Assembly (NCBI RefSeq): GCF_036541425.1 | Contig: NZ_JAZHFT010000004.1 | Location: 124,001 to 188,000 of the forward strand | Source of the DNA: Consotaella aegiceratis | GTDB lineage: Bacteria; Pseudomonadota; Alphaproteobacteria; Rhizobiales; Rhizobiaceae | Length of the DNA stretch: 64,000 bases | Reading direction: 5' to 3' | Part shown: piece by piece, positions 34,194 through 43,634 of the stretch | Numbering within the stretch: the first letter of the stretch is position 1 | How the letters are laid out: each line of letters starts with the position of its first letter | Program-made: the position numbers and the translations under genes | Notes under the pieces: generated by a model | The model's input: the letters and a program-made list of their open reading frames with translations, nothing else | What the model was told of the DNA's origin: nothing | Databases searched by the model: none

Positions 34194-34625
34194 ATGAGCA
34201 AGCCGCAGAAGAAGCAGCGCCTGTCCGTCTATCTCGATCCGCCGATCATGAAGGCGCTCGCCGAATATGCCGCCCGTCGCGATCATTCGCGATCGCTGGT
34301 CGCCGAAGCGGCGATCGCCTCCTTCCTGTCGCCGGATGCCGCCGAACGGCAGGAGGCGGCGACGACCAAGCGTCTCGACCAGCTCGACCGCCGGCTGACG
34401 CGGCTCGAGCGCGATCTCGGCATCTCAGTCGAGATGCTGGCTCTGTTCGTGCGCTTCTGGCTGATCTCCAATCCGCCGCTGCCCGAACCGGCGCAGGCGG
34501 CCGCCCGCGCTCAGGCGGGCGAGCGCTATGATGTCTTCGTCGCGGCGCTCGGCCGCCGCCTCGCCAAGGGGCCGAAGCTCCGGCACGAGATCTCCGAAGA
34601 TATCGGACCATCGCAGAAGAACTGA
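34194..34625 (+). CDS. CopG-like ribbon-helix-helix protein
   Basis: 143 residues. RLSVYLDPPIMKALAEYA, then RDHSRSLVAEAAIASFL, is a ribbon-helix-helix DNA-binding region, followed by a coiled-coil helix (about 60-85) and a hydrophobic stretch MLALFVRFWLISNPPL. It is the small protein commonly found between traG and trbB in these ICEs. It may regulate the transfer operon. It starts 7 bases after traG. Confidence 0.8.
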   Translation: MSKPQKKQRLSVYLDPPIMKALAEYAARRDHSRSLVAEAAIASFLSPDAAERQEAATTKRLDQLDRRLTRLERDLGISVEMLALFVRFWLISNPPLPEPAQAAARAQAGERYDVFVAALGRRLAKGPKLRHEISEDIGPSQKN

Positions 34626-34902
34626 GGATTATAGAGCTTTACTGCAGATTGTAAGCGATGTCGCTGATTGCCCGGTATTAAGAATCACAGCTTCGTACAA
34701 CAGCATGAACAACGAACAATCCGGTTGGGTGGAAAGCTTCCGGTCCGCTTTGGAAGCGGCTTTGCAAAAAGTTGCCATCTGCAAGGCGTCATCGGCTGTC
34801 CCAAAAACATTTGGGACCGTTGCAGAAGCCCCGTCGTTTCTCCGCTTGCGTAGCTCGCAAGGGATCGAGTTTCGAGAATCGACACCGACGCTTGACGACC
34901 CT

Positions 34903-35796
34903 TCACACGACCCTGCTTGCTCGAAGTGCTTCCTTGAACAGTTCGAAGGCCGTCGTGCCTCGCCGATCGGGGTAATAGAGGTGGTAGCCGGCGAATGGCT
35001 CGCACCACGGCTCCAGCAGGCGGATGAGACGGCCATCGGCAATCGGCGCCGCCACCAGATCCTCCAGGATGTAGAGGATGCCGAAACCCTCAAGGGCGGC
35101 GGCCACCAGCAGGTCGCCGTCGTTGAACACCGGCCCGCGGCCCGGCGTGACCGTCACCGCATGGCCGTCGCGCTCGAACGACCAGGGCGACAGGTCGCCA
35201 TGCGCGTCGCCGTAGGCGATACATCGATGCGCCGTGAGGTCGGCGGGCTTTATCGGCGCCGGATGGTCGCTCAGATAGCCGGGAGCGGCCACCACCGCGG
35301 CGCGAAGCGGAGGTCCGACCGCCAGCGCGATCATGTCCTTCTCCAATCGCTCGCCGAGCCGGATGCCCGCATCATATCGGCCCGCCACGACGTCACTCAT
35401 CCCGCCCTCCACGCACACCTCCACCTCGACGCCGGGATGGAGGCGCATGAAGGATGGAAGCATCGGCCACAGCACTGTCGTCGCGGCGTGTTTGCCGATC
35501 GTGATCCGGATGGTGCCGATCGCTGCGCCGCGTGCCTGGGACAGCGCCTCGATCTCGCCGTCCAACCCGGCCAGTGCCGGCGACAGGGTGGCGAGCAGGC
35601 GCTCGCCGGCAGCGGTCGGGGCGACGCTGCGTGTCGTGCGGGACAGGAGGCGAAAACCAAGCTGACTCTCCAACCGCTTCATGGTCTGGCTCAACGCCGA
35701 CTGCGTGACTCCGAGCCGCCTCGCAGCACGCGTGAAGCTGCGGTCGGAGGCGATCGTCGCGAAGATGGCGAGGTCGCCGAGCTGATCCGGACGCAT
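34903..35796 (-). CDS. LysR-family transcriptional regulator
   Basis: 297 residues. N-terminal helix-turn-helix DLAIFATIASDRSFTRAAR, then GVTQSALSQTMKRLE; the effector-binding domain follows from about 90. It is divergent from a short-chain dehydrogenase gene, with a 102-bp shared promoter region, a common LysR arrangement. Both genes interrupt the usual copG-trbB order, so they are inserted cargo. Confidence 0.85.
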   Translation of the reverse strand: MRPDQLGDLAIFATIASDRSFTRAARRLGVTQSALSQTMKRLESQLGFRLLSRTTRSVAPTAAGERLLATLSPALAGLDGEIEALSQARGAAIGTIRITIGKHAATTVLWPMLPSFMRLHPGVEVEVCVEGGMSDVVAGRYDAGIRLGERLEKDMIALAVGPPLRAAVVAAPGYLSDHPAPIKPADLTAHRCIAYGDAHGDLSPWSFERDGHAVTVTPGRGPVFNDGDLLVAAALEGFGILYILEDLVAAPIADGRLIRLLEPWCEPFAGYHLYYPDRRGTTAFELFKEALRASRVV

Positions 35797-35855
35797 TGAT
35801 GATCCCTACTACTGGGGCCTATTACTGATTAGGTCATTATCTCAATCAATTAGCA

Positions 35856-35869
35856 TGACTAACTAGTCA
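35856..35869. promoter_or_regulatory. palindrome in the LysR-SDR divergent promoter
   Basis: TGACTA AC TAGTCA is a 14-base inverted repeat in the AT-rich gap, 30 bases before the dehydrogenase ATG. Likely a LysR binding half or an RNA polymerase/operator overlap; inference only. Confidence 0.45.
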
Positions 35870-35898
35870 GTGATAGCGGAAGGAACGAGGCGCAGACG

Positions 35899-36714
35899 AT
35901 GGGCAAGGTTTGGCTGGTGACGGGCGCAAGCCGGGGACTTGGACGCGAGATCGCGCGCGCGGCGCTCGATGCGGGCGAAACGGTCGTGGCGACGGCGCGG
36001 TCCGCCGACGCGCTGCGCGATGCCTTCGGGGGCGAACAGGATCGCCTGCACGCCCTCGCGCTCGATATCACCGACGCCGAAGCCGCGAACTCTGTTGCCG
36101 CGCAGACCGTCGAGCGGTTCGGTGCGATCGACGTGCTGGTCAACAATGCCGGCTATGCCGAACTGGGTTTCTTCGAAACCTTCACCGATACCGCAGTGCG
36201 GCGTCAGTTCGAGGTCAACCTGTTCGGCACGATGAATGTCGCGCGCGCAGTCGCGCCCCACATGCGTGAGCGGCGCTCAGGCCTGATCGTCACCATCTCG
36301 TCGGTCAGCGGGCTGGTCTCCAACGGCGGGGGTGCGGTCTACTCGGCGTCGAAGTTCGCGGTCGAAGGATGGATGGAGGGCTTTGCGCAGGAGCTGGCCC
36401 CGTTGGGCGTCCGCTCGCTCCTGGTCGAGCCGGGAATGCTGCGCACCGACTTCATGGATCCGAAGTCGGCGAGCTTCGGCAGCATCGACATTCCAGACTA
36501 TGCCGAGGCGATCGCGCAGTATCGTGCGTTCGTGGACGGGGCCAGCGGCAACCAGCCGGGCGATCCGAAGCTGCTCGCCGTGCGGATCGTGGCCCTTGCT
36601 TCACAGGACGAGGCGCCATCGCGGCTCGTGTTCGGCGACGACGCCCGGCAGTGGGCCGATGCTAAGGTCGACCAATTGCGACGGGAGATCGCCCAGTCCG
36701 CCGATCGCAGCTGA
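35899..36714 (+). CDS. short-chain dehydrogenase/reductase
   Basis: 271 residues of the classical SDR family. The cofactor motif is TGASRGLG (residues 8-15), then LVNNAG. Catalytic Ser135, Tyr148 and Lys152 lie in SSVSG and YSASK. The specificity loop is that of the oxidoreductases acting on small carbonyls or alcohols. Expressed divergently from the LysR regulator, which probably controls it. Substrate unknown. Confidence 0.85.
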   Translation: MGKVWLVTGASRGLGREIARAALDAGETVVATARSADALRDAFGGEQDRLHALALDITDAEAANSVAAQTVERFGAIDVLVNNAGYAELGFFETFTDTAVRRQFEVNLFGTMNVARAVAPHMRERRSGLIVTISSVSGLVSNGGGAVYSASKFAVEGWMEGFAQELAPLGVRSLLVEPGMLRTDFMDPKSASFGSIDIPDYAEAIAQYRAFVDGASGNQPGDPKLLAVRIVALASQDEAPSRLVFGDDARQWADAKVDQLRREIAQSADRS

Positions 36715-37144
36715 CACGACAGACCGAGGCGCCGGCAAGAGGAGCGATTGCCCAGCTCCAGCCGTGACCCTTGAGCGCTTCCCAAAAACGAACTTGGAAT
36801 AGGATAGCGGAGGGGCAGCCTGTAACGCATCCCGTATGCAGTCCGGCCCTTCCCAAAATCTGCTCCCGATCGCCCTTTCCTCGAATGGACAATCACAGAT
36901 GGAGAAATTGGTCTCTGTTCGGGTGTCCGAATGGCCGCATCGAGGAAGATGCTGCGGGACTTGGGACGGCGGTCCCAGCTCAAAACCTACCGATTCGATC
37001 GATGCGGGTGACCGCCGATCACCTGTCTTTCTTCGCCAGCCTACGACGGCTGTCCCTGACTTGTTGAACTCGTCCCTTTTCCGGTTCTCTTAATCGTCCC
37101 CGATCCGGAGCCGCCGTCGGCGGTCCGCCGGCAATGGGGACGAG
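36715..37144. other. gene-free junction before trbB
   Basis: 430 bases without a supported gene. It probably contains the right boundary of the LysR/SDR insertion and the promoter of the trb operon. I could not find a repeat shared with the left boundary (34626-34902), nor an integrase or transposase. Confidence 0.4.
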
Positions 37145-38131
37145 ATGGCGGTTTCTTCGCATCAGCACTCGGAGGCGGTCTCACGCGGCGCGCGCATGCT
37201 GCGCACGGCGCTGGGGCCGGCGATCGCCGGATACCTGGAGGATCCGGGCGTCGTCGAGGTGATGCTGAACCCCGACGGCCGGCTCTGGATCGACCGGCTC
37301 GCTGAGGGCCTCGCCGAGACGGGCGAGCAACTCTCTGCCGCCGACGGCGAGCGGATCATCCGGCTCGTCGCCCATCATGTCGGTGCGGAAGTCCACGCCG
37401 GAGCTCCCCGGGTTTCCGCCGAACTGCCGGAGACCGGCGAGCGCTTCGAGGGTCTGCTGCCGCCGGTCGTCGCCGCACCCGCCTTCGCCATCCGCAAGCC
37501 GGCGGTCGCCGTCTTCACGCTGGAGGACTACGTTGGCGCCGGCATCATGAGCGCCGATCAGGCTGCACAGCTGCGACAGGCGATCGCCGAGCGGAAGAAC
37601 ATCCTCGTTGCCGGCGGCACCTCCACCGGCAAGACGACGCTGACCAACGCGCTGCTTGCCGAAGTCGCCAAGACCACTGATCGCGTGGTGCTGATCGAGG
37701 ATACGCGTGAGCTGCAATGCGCCGCGCCGAACCTCGTGGCGCTCCGCACCAAGGACGGTGTCGCCTCGCTCTCCGACCTCGTGCGCTCCTCGCTGCGGCT
37801 CAGGCCCGACCGCATCCCGATCGGCGAAGTGCGCGGGCCGGAGGCGCTCGACCTGCTCAAGGCCTGGGGCACGGGTCATCCCGGCGGCGTCGGCACCATC
37901 CATGCCGGCTCCGCCATCGGTGCGCTGCGGCGCCTGGAGCAGCTTATCCAGGAAGCCGTCGTCACCGTGCCGCGGTCGCTGATCGCCGAGACCATCGATC
38001 TCGTCGCCGTGCTCTCCGGCCGAGGCTTCTCGCGCCGCCTCGCCGAGCTTTCCCGCGTCGCCGGCCTCGACCGCCACGGCGACTACCGCATCACGCCTAT
38101 CGTCCAGCCCCGCACCGGAGACCACGCATGA
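37145..38131 (+). CDS. trbB: TrbB, conjugal transfer ATPase
   Basis: 328 residues of the VirB11/TrbB family of hexameric ATPases. Walker A is GGTSTGKT near residue 158. Other blocks are the acidic ILIEDTRELQ-like box (VVLIEDTREL), then LRPDRIPIGEVRGPEALD and the His box GHPGGVGTIHA. It powers assembly of the channel and pilus from the cytoplasmic side. It overlaps trbC by 4 bases (ATGA) and opens the trb operon. Confidence 0.95.
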   Translation: MAVSSHQHSEAVSRGARMLRTALGPAIAGYLEDPGVVEVMLNPDGRLWIDRLAEGLAETGEQLSAADGERIIRLVAHHVGAEVHAGAPRVSAELPETGERFEGLLPPVVAAPAFAIRKPAVAVFTLEDYVGAGIMSADQAAQLRQAIAERKNILVAGGTSTGKTTLTNALLAEVAKTTDRVVLIEDTRELQCAAPNLVALRTKDGVASLSDLVRSSLRLRPDRIPIGEVRGPEALDLLKAWGTGHPGGVGTIHAGSAIGALRRLEQLIQEAVVTVPRSLIAETIDLVAVLSGRGFSRRLAELSRVAGLDRHGDYRITPIVQPRTGDHA

Positions 38132-38475
38132 TCTCGCGCCAACATTGCCTTCGTCGATCTCTTGGTCGGCGCATCATCGCAACAGCCGCGACCATCGGGG
38201 CCGCCAACATCGCCCTGGCCTCGGCCGCGCAGGCCGCCGGCTCATCGATGCCGTGGGAGGAGCCGCTGGAGCAGATCCTCGAATCCATCGAGGGGCCGGT
38301 GGCCAAGATCGTCGCGGTGATCATCATCATCGTCACTGGCCTGTCGCTGGCCTTCGGCGATACCTCGGGCGGCTTTCGCCGGCTGATCCAGATCGTCTTC
38401 GGCCTGTCGATCGCCTTTGCAGCCTCGAGCTTCTTCCTGTCGTTCTTCTCCTTCGGCGGCGGAGCGCTGGTCTGA
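38128..38475 (+). CDS. trbC: TrbC, conjugative pilin
   Basis: 115 residues. Signal peptide (IIATAATIGAANIALASAA), then two hydrophobic segments (PVAKIVAVIIIIVTGLSLAF and IVFGLSIAFAASSFFLSFF), the VirB2/TrbC pilin pattern. It is the likely substrate of the TraF peptidase upstream. Overlaps trbB and trbD. Confidence 0.9.
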   Translation: MISRQHCLRRSLGRRIIATAATIGAANIALASAAQAAGSSMPWEEPLEQILESIEGPVAKIVAVIIIIVTGLSLAFGDTSGGFRRLIQIVFGLSIAFAASSFFLSFFSFGGGALV

Positions 38476-38756
38476 TGGCTGCCTCCTTCACCTCCGCTGG
38501 CGAGATCGTCGGCTTCAGCGTTCCTGTGCACCGCTCGCTGACCGAGCCAATCCTGCTCGGAGGCGCGCCGCGTTCGATCGCCATCCTCAACGGCACGCTC
38601 GCCGCCGCCCTCGGGCTCGGCCTACGCCTCTGGCTGGTCGGCCTGGCGCTGTGGGCCATCGGCCACTTCGTCGCTGTCTGGGCGGCGAGGCGCGATCCGC
38701 TGTTTGCCGACGTCGTGCGCCGGCATCTGCGCATTCCCGGCCATTTGGATCTTTGA
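38475..38756 (+). CDS. trbD: TrbD, VirB3-like inner membrane protein
   Basis: 93 residues. FSVPVHRSLTEPILLGGAPR is the family signature. Two membrane segments follow (SIAILNGTLAAALGLGL and LVGLALWAIGHFVAVW). ATG overlaps the trbC stop (TGATG). Confidence 0.9.
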   Translation: MAASFTSAGEIVGFSVPVHRSLTEPILLGGAPRSIAILNGTLAAALGLGLRLWLVGLALWAIGHFVAVWAARRDPLFADVVRRHLRIPGHLDL

Positions 38757-38770
38757 GGAAGGCGCGCACG

Positions 38771-41203
38771 ATGATGAACCTTGCCGAATATCGACGCACC
38801 GCCACCCGGCTCGCCGACTTCCTGCCGTGGGCGGCTTTGGTCGAGGCCGGAATCGTTCTCAACAAGGACGGCAGCCTGCAGAGAACCGCTCAGTTTCGCG
38901 GGCCCGACCTCGACAGTGCCGTGGAGGCTGAACTGGTGGCGGTGGCCGCCCGCCTCAACAACGCCTTCCGCCGCCTCGGCTCCGGCTGGGCACTCTTCGT
39001 CGAAGCCGTTCGGCTGGGCGCCGAGCACTATCCGGAAAGCACGTTTCCCGATCCCGCCTCGGCTCTCGTCGATGCCGAGCGCAAGGCCGAGTTCGAAGCC
39101 GAGGGCGCACACTACGAGTCGAGCTATTTTCTCACCTTCGTCTATCTGCCGCCGGCAGAGACGGCCGCGCGAACCGAGGGCTGGCTCTACGAGGGCAAGA
39201 CCGGCAAGGGCATCAATGCCCGCGAGGTGCTGCGCGGCTTCATCGACCGCACCGACCGCGTCCTGCAGCTGATCGAGAGCTTCATGCCGGAATGCCAATG
39301 GCTCGATGACGGCGAGACGCTCTCCTACCTCCATTCCGCGATCTCGACCAAGCGCCAGCGCGTGCGCGTGCCCGAGGTGCCGATGCATCTCGATGCGCTG
39401 CTCGCCGACCAGCCGCTCACCGGCGGCCTGGAGCCGATGCTGGGAACCGCGCATCTGCGGGTGTTGACCATCGTCGGCTTTCCCACCGCCACCACGCCCG
39501 GCATTCTGGACGAACTGAACCGGCTCGCCTTCGCCTACCGCTGGTCGACGCGGGCCATCCTCCTCGACAAGATCGATGCCATAAGGCTGCTGACCAAAAT
39601 CCGCCGGCAGTGGTTCGCCAAGCGCAAGTCCCTTGCGGCCATCCTCAAGGAGGTGCTGACCAACGAAGCCTCGGTGCTGGTCGACACCGATGCCGCCAAC
39701 AAGGCCGCCGATGCCGACCTCGCCTTGCAGGAGCTGGGCGCCGACTATGCCGGGGCCGCCTTCGTCACCGCGACGGTCACCGTTTGGGACAAGGATCCCC
39801 GCATTGCCGAGGAGAAGCTGCGGCTGGTGGAGAAGGTCATCCAGGGCCGCGACTTCACCGCCATGCCGGAGACCATCAATGCTGTCGATGCCTGGCTCGG
39901 CTCGCTGCCCGGTCATGTCTATGCCAATGTCCGCCAGCCGCCGATCTCGACGCTGAACCTTGCCCATATGATCCCGCTCTCGGCGGTCTGGGCAGGACCC
40001 GACAAGGACGACCATCTCGGCGCACCGCCGCTGCTCTTTGGTCAGACCGAAGGCTCGACGCCGTTCCGGCTGTCGCTCCATGTCGGCGATGTCGGCCACA
40101 CGCTGGTGGTCGGGCCGACGGGCGCCGGCAAGAGCGTGCTGCTCGCGCTGATGGCGCTGCAGTTCCGCCGCTACCAACAGGCCCAGGTCTTCGCCTTCGA
40201 CTTCGGCGGGAGCATTCGCGCCGCCGCCCTGGCGATGGGCGGCGATTGGCATGATCTCGGTGGCGGCCTAACCGAGAGTGCCTCCGTCTCGCCGCAGCCG
40301 CTGGCACGCATTCCCGACACGCCCGAGCACGCCTGGACCGCCGACTGGATCGTCGCGATCCTCACGCGCGAAGGCATCGCCATCACGCCGGAGGTCAAGG
40401 AGCATCTCTGGACGGCACTGACCTCGCTCGGCACAGCCCCCGTTGCCGAGCGCACCATCACCGGTCTCTCCGTTCTCCTGCAGTCGAACGTCCTCAAGCG
40501 GGCGCTGCAGCCCTACTGCCTCGGCGGCGCCTATGGCCGGCTGCTCGATGCCGAGGCCGAACATCTGGGCGAGGCTTCCGTTCAGGCATTCGAGACCGAG
40601 GGCCTGATTGGCACCGGCGCGGCCTCCGCCGTTCTTGCCTATCTCTTCCACCGCATCGAGGATCGGCTCGACGGCTCACCGACGCTCCTCATCATCGATG
40701 AAGGCTGGCTGGCACTCGACGACGAGGGCTTTGCCGGACAGATCCGCGAGTGGCTGAAGACGCTCAGGAAGAAGAACGCCTCCGTCGTCTTCGCCACCCA
40801 GTCGCTCTCCGATATCGACGGCAGCCCGATCGCACCGGCGATCATCGAGAGCTGCCACACCCGCATCCTGTTGCCGAACGAGCGGGCGATCGAGCCGCAG
40901 ATCGCATCGATCTATCGCAAGTTCGGCCTCAACGACCGCCAGATCGAGATTCTGGCGCGCGCCACACCGAAGCGCGACTACTACTGCCAGAGCCGGCGCG
41001 GCAACCGCCTGTTCGAGCTCGGCCTCGGCGAGGTCGCGCTCGCCCTTTGCGCCACCTCCGCCAAGACCGATCAGACCGAAATCGAGGACGTCCTCGCGCA
41101 ATACGGCCCGGATGGCTTCCTGGCCGCCTGGCTGAAGCGCCGCGGCCTCGCCTGGGCCGCCGATCTCATTCCCGACCTTGCCAATCTGGAGATGCCGTCA
41201 TGA
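38771..41203 (+). CDS. trbE: TrbE, VirB4-like ATPase
   Basis: 810 residues. VirB4/TrbE family, the largest ATPase of the secretion system. Walker A is VVGPTGAGKSVLLAL near residue 450. The Walker B block is LLIIDEGWLALDDEGF near 643, followed by ASVVFATQSLSDID. Start at the first of two ATG codons (MMNLAEY). The last bases overlap trbJ (ATGA). Confidence 0.95.
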   Translation: MMNLAEYRRTATRLADFLPWAALVEAGIVLNKDGSLQRTAQFRGPDLDSAVEAELVAVAARLNNAFRRLGSGWALFVEAVRLGAEHYPESTFPDPASALVDAERKAEFEAEGAHYESSYFLTFVYLPPAETAARTEGWLYEGKTGKGINAREVLRGFIDRTDRVLQLIESFMPECQWLDDGETLSYLHSAISTKRQRVRVPEVPMHLDALLADQPLTGGLEPMLGTAHLRVLTIVGFPTATTPGILDELNRLAFAYRWSTRAILLDKIDAIRLLTKIRRQWFAKRKSLAAILKEVLTNEASVLVDTDAANKAADADLALQELGADYAGAAFVTATVTVWDKDPRIAEEKLRLVEKVIQGRDFTAMPETINAVDAWLGSLPGHVYANVRQPPISTLNLAHMIPLSAVWAGPDKDDHLGAPPLLFGQTEGSTPFRLSLHVGDVGHTLVVGPTGAGKSVLLALMALQFRRYQQAQVFAFDFGGSIRAAALAMGGDWHDLGGGLTESASVSPQPLARIPDTPEHAWTADWIVAILTREGIAITPEVKEHLWTALTSLGTAPVAERTITGLSVLLQSNVLKRALQPYCLGGAYGRLLDAEAEHLGEASVQAFETEGLIGTGAASAVLAYLFHRIEDRLDGSPTLLIIDEGWLALDDEGFAGQIREWLKTLRKKNASVVFATQSLSDIDGSPIAPAIIESCHTRILLPNERAIEPQIASIYRKFGLNDRQIEILARATPKRDYYCQSRRGNRLFELGLGEVALALCATSAKTDQTEIEDVLAQYGPDGFLAAWLKRRGLAWAADLIPDLANLEMPS

Positions 41204-41955
41204 TTCCTCATGCTTTGCGTGGTCAGTTGTTGGCTGCGGCGCTCATCGCTCCCGTTGCTCTATCTCCGGCGATTGTCGCCCCGGCCTCGGCCGCCTGGCT
41301 CGTCTTCGATCCGACGAACTATGCGCAGAACGTGCTGCAGGCGGCCCGGGCGCTGGAGCAGATCAACAACCAGATCACTTCGCTCCAGAACGAGGCGCAG
41401 ATGCTGATCAACCAGGCGCGCAATCTGGCGAGCCTGCCCTATTCCTCGCTGCAGCAGCTGCAGCAGTCGATCAGCCGCACCCAGCAGCTTCTCGATCAGG
41501 CCCAGAAGATCGCCTTCGATGTCGGCGAGATCGACCAGGCTTTCTCCTCCACCTATGGCGCGGCTTCCACCTCTGCTTCCGATCAGGACCTGATCGACGA
41601 AGCCAAGACGCGCTGGCAGAACACCGTGGCGGGACTGCAAGACGCGATGCGCGTTCAGGCCGGCGTCGTCGGCAATCTCGACACCAACCGAACCGAGATG
41701 TCGGCGCTCGTCGGTGAGAGCCAGGGCGCGACAGGCGCGCTCCAGGCGACGCAGGCCGGCAACCAGCTCCTGGCGCTGCAGGCCCAGCAGCTTGCCGATC
41801 TGGTGGCGGTCGTTGCCGCGGACGGGCGCGCCCGCGCGCTGCAATCGGCCGAACAGGCGGCAGCCGCCGATCAGGGCCGCGAGCAACGCCGGCGGTTCCT
41901 GACGCCGGGCACCGGCTATGAGCCCGGCAGCGCGCAGATGTTCTACGGCGATTGA
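41200..41955 (+). CDS. trbJ: TrbJ, VirB5-like secretion protein
   Basis: 251 residues. Signal peptide (cleavage after ASA), then WLVFDPTNYAQNVLQAARAL, the TrbJ signature, and long helices rich in Gln typical of a VirB5-like minor pilus component. The ATG overlaps trbE. Confidence 0.9.
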   Translation: MIPHALRGQLLAAALIAPVALSPAIVAPASAAWLVFDPTNYAQNVLQAARALEQINNQITSLQNEAQMLINQARNLASLPYSSLQQLQQSISRTQQLLDQAQKIAFDVGEIDQAFSSTYGAASTSASDQDLIDEAKTRWQNTVAGLQDAMRVQAGVVGNLDTNRTEMSALVGESQGATGALQATQAGNQLLALQAQQLADLVAVVAADGRARALQSAEQAAAADQGREQRRRFLTPGTGYEPGSAQMFYGD

Positions 41956-41956
41956 G

Positions 41957-42268
41957 ATGCAGGCGAAGCACCTTGCCCGGCTTGCCGCCAGCGCCTTCGT
42001 GGCGGCCGCTCTGGCCGTGGCGGCGCTGGGAGGGGCCGGAACGGACGAGGAACCAGCCTCGCCGGCTGCGGTCCCGAGCTCGGCTGCTCCGGTCGATCCG
42101 CTGCGGGCCGAGCTGATCCGCTGCGCCAGGATCGGAGAGGCCGCCATTCACGATGCCGCCTGCCTCGCGACCTGGGCGGAGAACCGCCGCCGCTTTCTGT
42201 CGGCGAATGATGACTGGATCCGCGACCGCCTGCCGGTCCCGCCGCGGATAAAGCCGGAGGCCCGCTAG
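41957..42268 (+). CDS. TrbK-alt, putative entry exclusion protein
   Basis: 103 residues. N-terminal hydrophobic export segment (ARLAASAFVAAALAVAALGG), then a short soluble part with RAELIRCARIGEAAIHDAAC and LATWAENRRRFL, matching the TrbK-alt family that sits between trbJ and trbL in rhizobial elements. No lipobox Cys. Probably blocks entry of a second copy; this is family inference. It starts one base after the trbJ stop. Confidence 0.8.
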   Translation: MQAKHLARLAASAFVAAALAVAALGGAGTDEEPASPAAVPSSAAPVDPLRAELIRCARIGEAAIHDAACLATWAENRRRFLSANDDWIRDRLPVPPRIKPEAR

Positions 42269-42272
42269 CACC

Positions 42273-43634
42273 ATGCAGGGCACCGGCGTCATCGACCACT
42301 TCCTCGAGGTCTTCACCCGTTACATCGATTCCGGCTTCGGCCTGCTCGGCGGCGAGGTCGCCTTCATCGCCACCACGCTGATCGTCGTCGACGTGACGCT
42401 CGCCGCCCTCTTCTGGTCCTGGGGCGCAGACGACGACATCATCGCGCGTCTCGTCCGAAAGACACTCTTCGTCGGCGTCTTCGCCTGGCTGATCGCCAAC
42501 TGGAACAGCCTGGCGCGGATCATCTTCGAGAGCTTCGCCGGCCTCGGCCTGAAGGCGTCGGGCACCGGCTTTACCGCCGCCGACCTCTTGCGCCCCGGCA
42601 AGGTGGCGCAGACGGGTCTCGACGCGGGCCGCCCGCTGCTCGATTCGATCTCCGGTCTGATGGGCTATTGGTCGTTCTTCGAGAACTTCATCCAGATCGC
42701 CTGCATGTTCCTCGCCTGGGTGCTGGTGCTCTTTGCCTTCTTCATCCTCGCCGTCCAGCTCTTCGTCACCCTCATCGAGTTCAAGCTGACGACGCTCGCC
42801 GGCTTCGTCCTCATTCCCTTCGGCCTCTTCGGCAAGTCCGCCTTCATGGCCGAGCGGGTGCTTGGCAACGTCATCTCATCCGGCATCAAGGTGCTGGTGC
42901 TCGCTATCATCATCGGCATCGGCTCGACGCTGTTCTCCGAGTTCACCGCCGGTTTCGGCGACGTCAATCCGACCATCGATCAGGCAATGGCGATCGTGCT
43001 GGCGGCGCTGTCGCTGCTCGGCCTTGGGATCTTCGGTCCCGGCATTGCCAACGGCCTTGTCTCCGGTGGACCGCAACTCGGCGCGGGAGTCGCCATCGGC
43101 ACCGGCCTTGCCGTCGGCGGGGCCATGGTGGCGGGCGGAGCCGCGATGGGGACCGCCGCCTCCGGCGCCGGCAGCATGATCGGTGGCACGGCAGCTGCAG
43201 CCCGGGGCGGTGCCGCACTCGCCGGTGGAGCTTCCACCGCCTATCGTCTCGGCGCTGGCGACCAGGCCGGCACGGCTGGCGTCGCCTCTGGCGTTGCCGG
43301 CGTCGGCCGTGCGGCCGGACAGGCTGCACTCTCGTCTCTCCGGCGCGCAGCGTCCGGCGCAGCAAACAGCCTGCGCTCCAGCTTTGCCGAAGGCGGCCGC
43401 TTCGTCACCGAGGCGAGCGGCGGCGACAAAGCGGCCGCCGGCAGCACCGTCAACGATAGTGCCGGGGCGGCTCCTTCACCCGCCGCCGCCGATAGCGGCC
43501 CGCCCGCCTGGGCCCAGCGCATGAAGCGCCACCAGGCGATGAGTCACGGCGTCACTCTGACCGCCCATTCCGTGCGCGCCGGCGACAGCCACGGCGCCGG
43601 CTCCTCCATCGATCTCTCCGAAGAGAAGCGCTGA
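42273..43634 (+). CDS. trbL: TrbL, VirB6-like channel protein
   Basis: 453 residues. At least five hydrophobic segments in the first 280 residues, with the family opening GVIDHFLEVFTRYIDSGFGL. The last 170 residues are Gly/Ala/Ser-rich and low in complexity, as in other TrbL proteins. Inner-membrane channel component. Its stop overlaps the trbF start (TGATG). Confidence 0.9.
   Translation: MQGTGVIDHFLEVFTRYIDSGFGLLGGEVAFIATTLIVVDVTLAALFWSWGADDDIIARLVRKTLFVGVFAWLIANWNSLARIIFESFAGLGLKASGTGFTAADLLRPGKVAQTGLDAGRPLLDSISGLMGYWSFFENFIQIACMFLAWVLVLFAFFILAVQLFVTLIEFKLTTLAGFVLIPFGLFGKSAFMAERVLGNVISSGIKVLVLAIIIGIGSTLFSEFTAGFGDVNPTIDQAMAIVLAALSLLGLGIFGPGIANGLVSGGPQLGAGVAIGTGLAVGGAMVAGGAAMGTAASGAGSMIGGTAAAARGGAALAGGASTAYRLGAGDQAGTAGVASGVAGVGRAAGQAALSSLRRAASGAANSLRSSFAEGGRFVTEASGGDKAAAGSTVNDSAGAAPSPAAADSGPPAWAQRMKRHQAMSHGVTLTAHSVRAGDSHGAGSSIDLSEEKR

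Noticed and set aside
38333..40252. Long open frame antisense to trbD/trbE (639 codons)
   Set aside because: It mirrors high-GC codon bias of the trbE gene on the other strand and shows no family resemblance.
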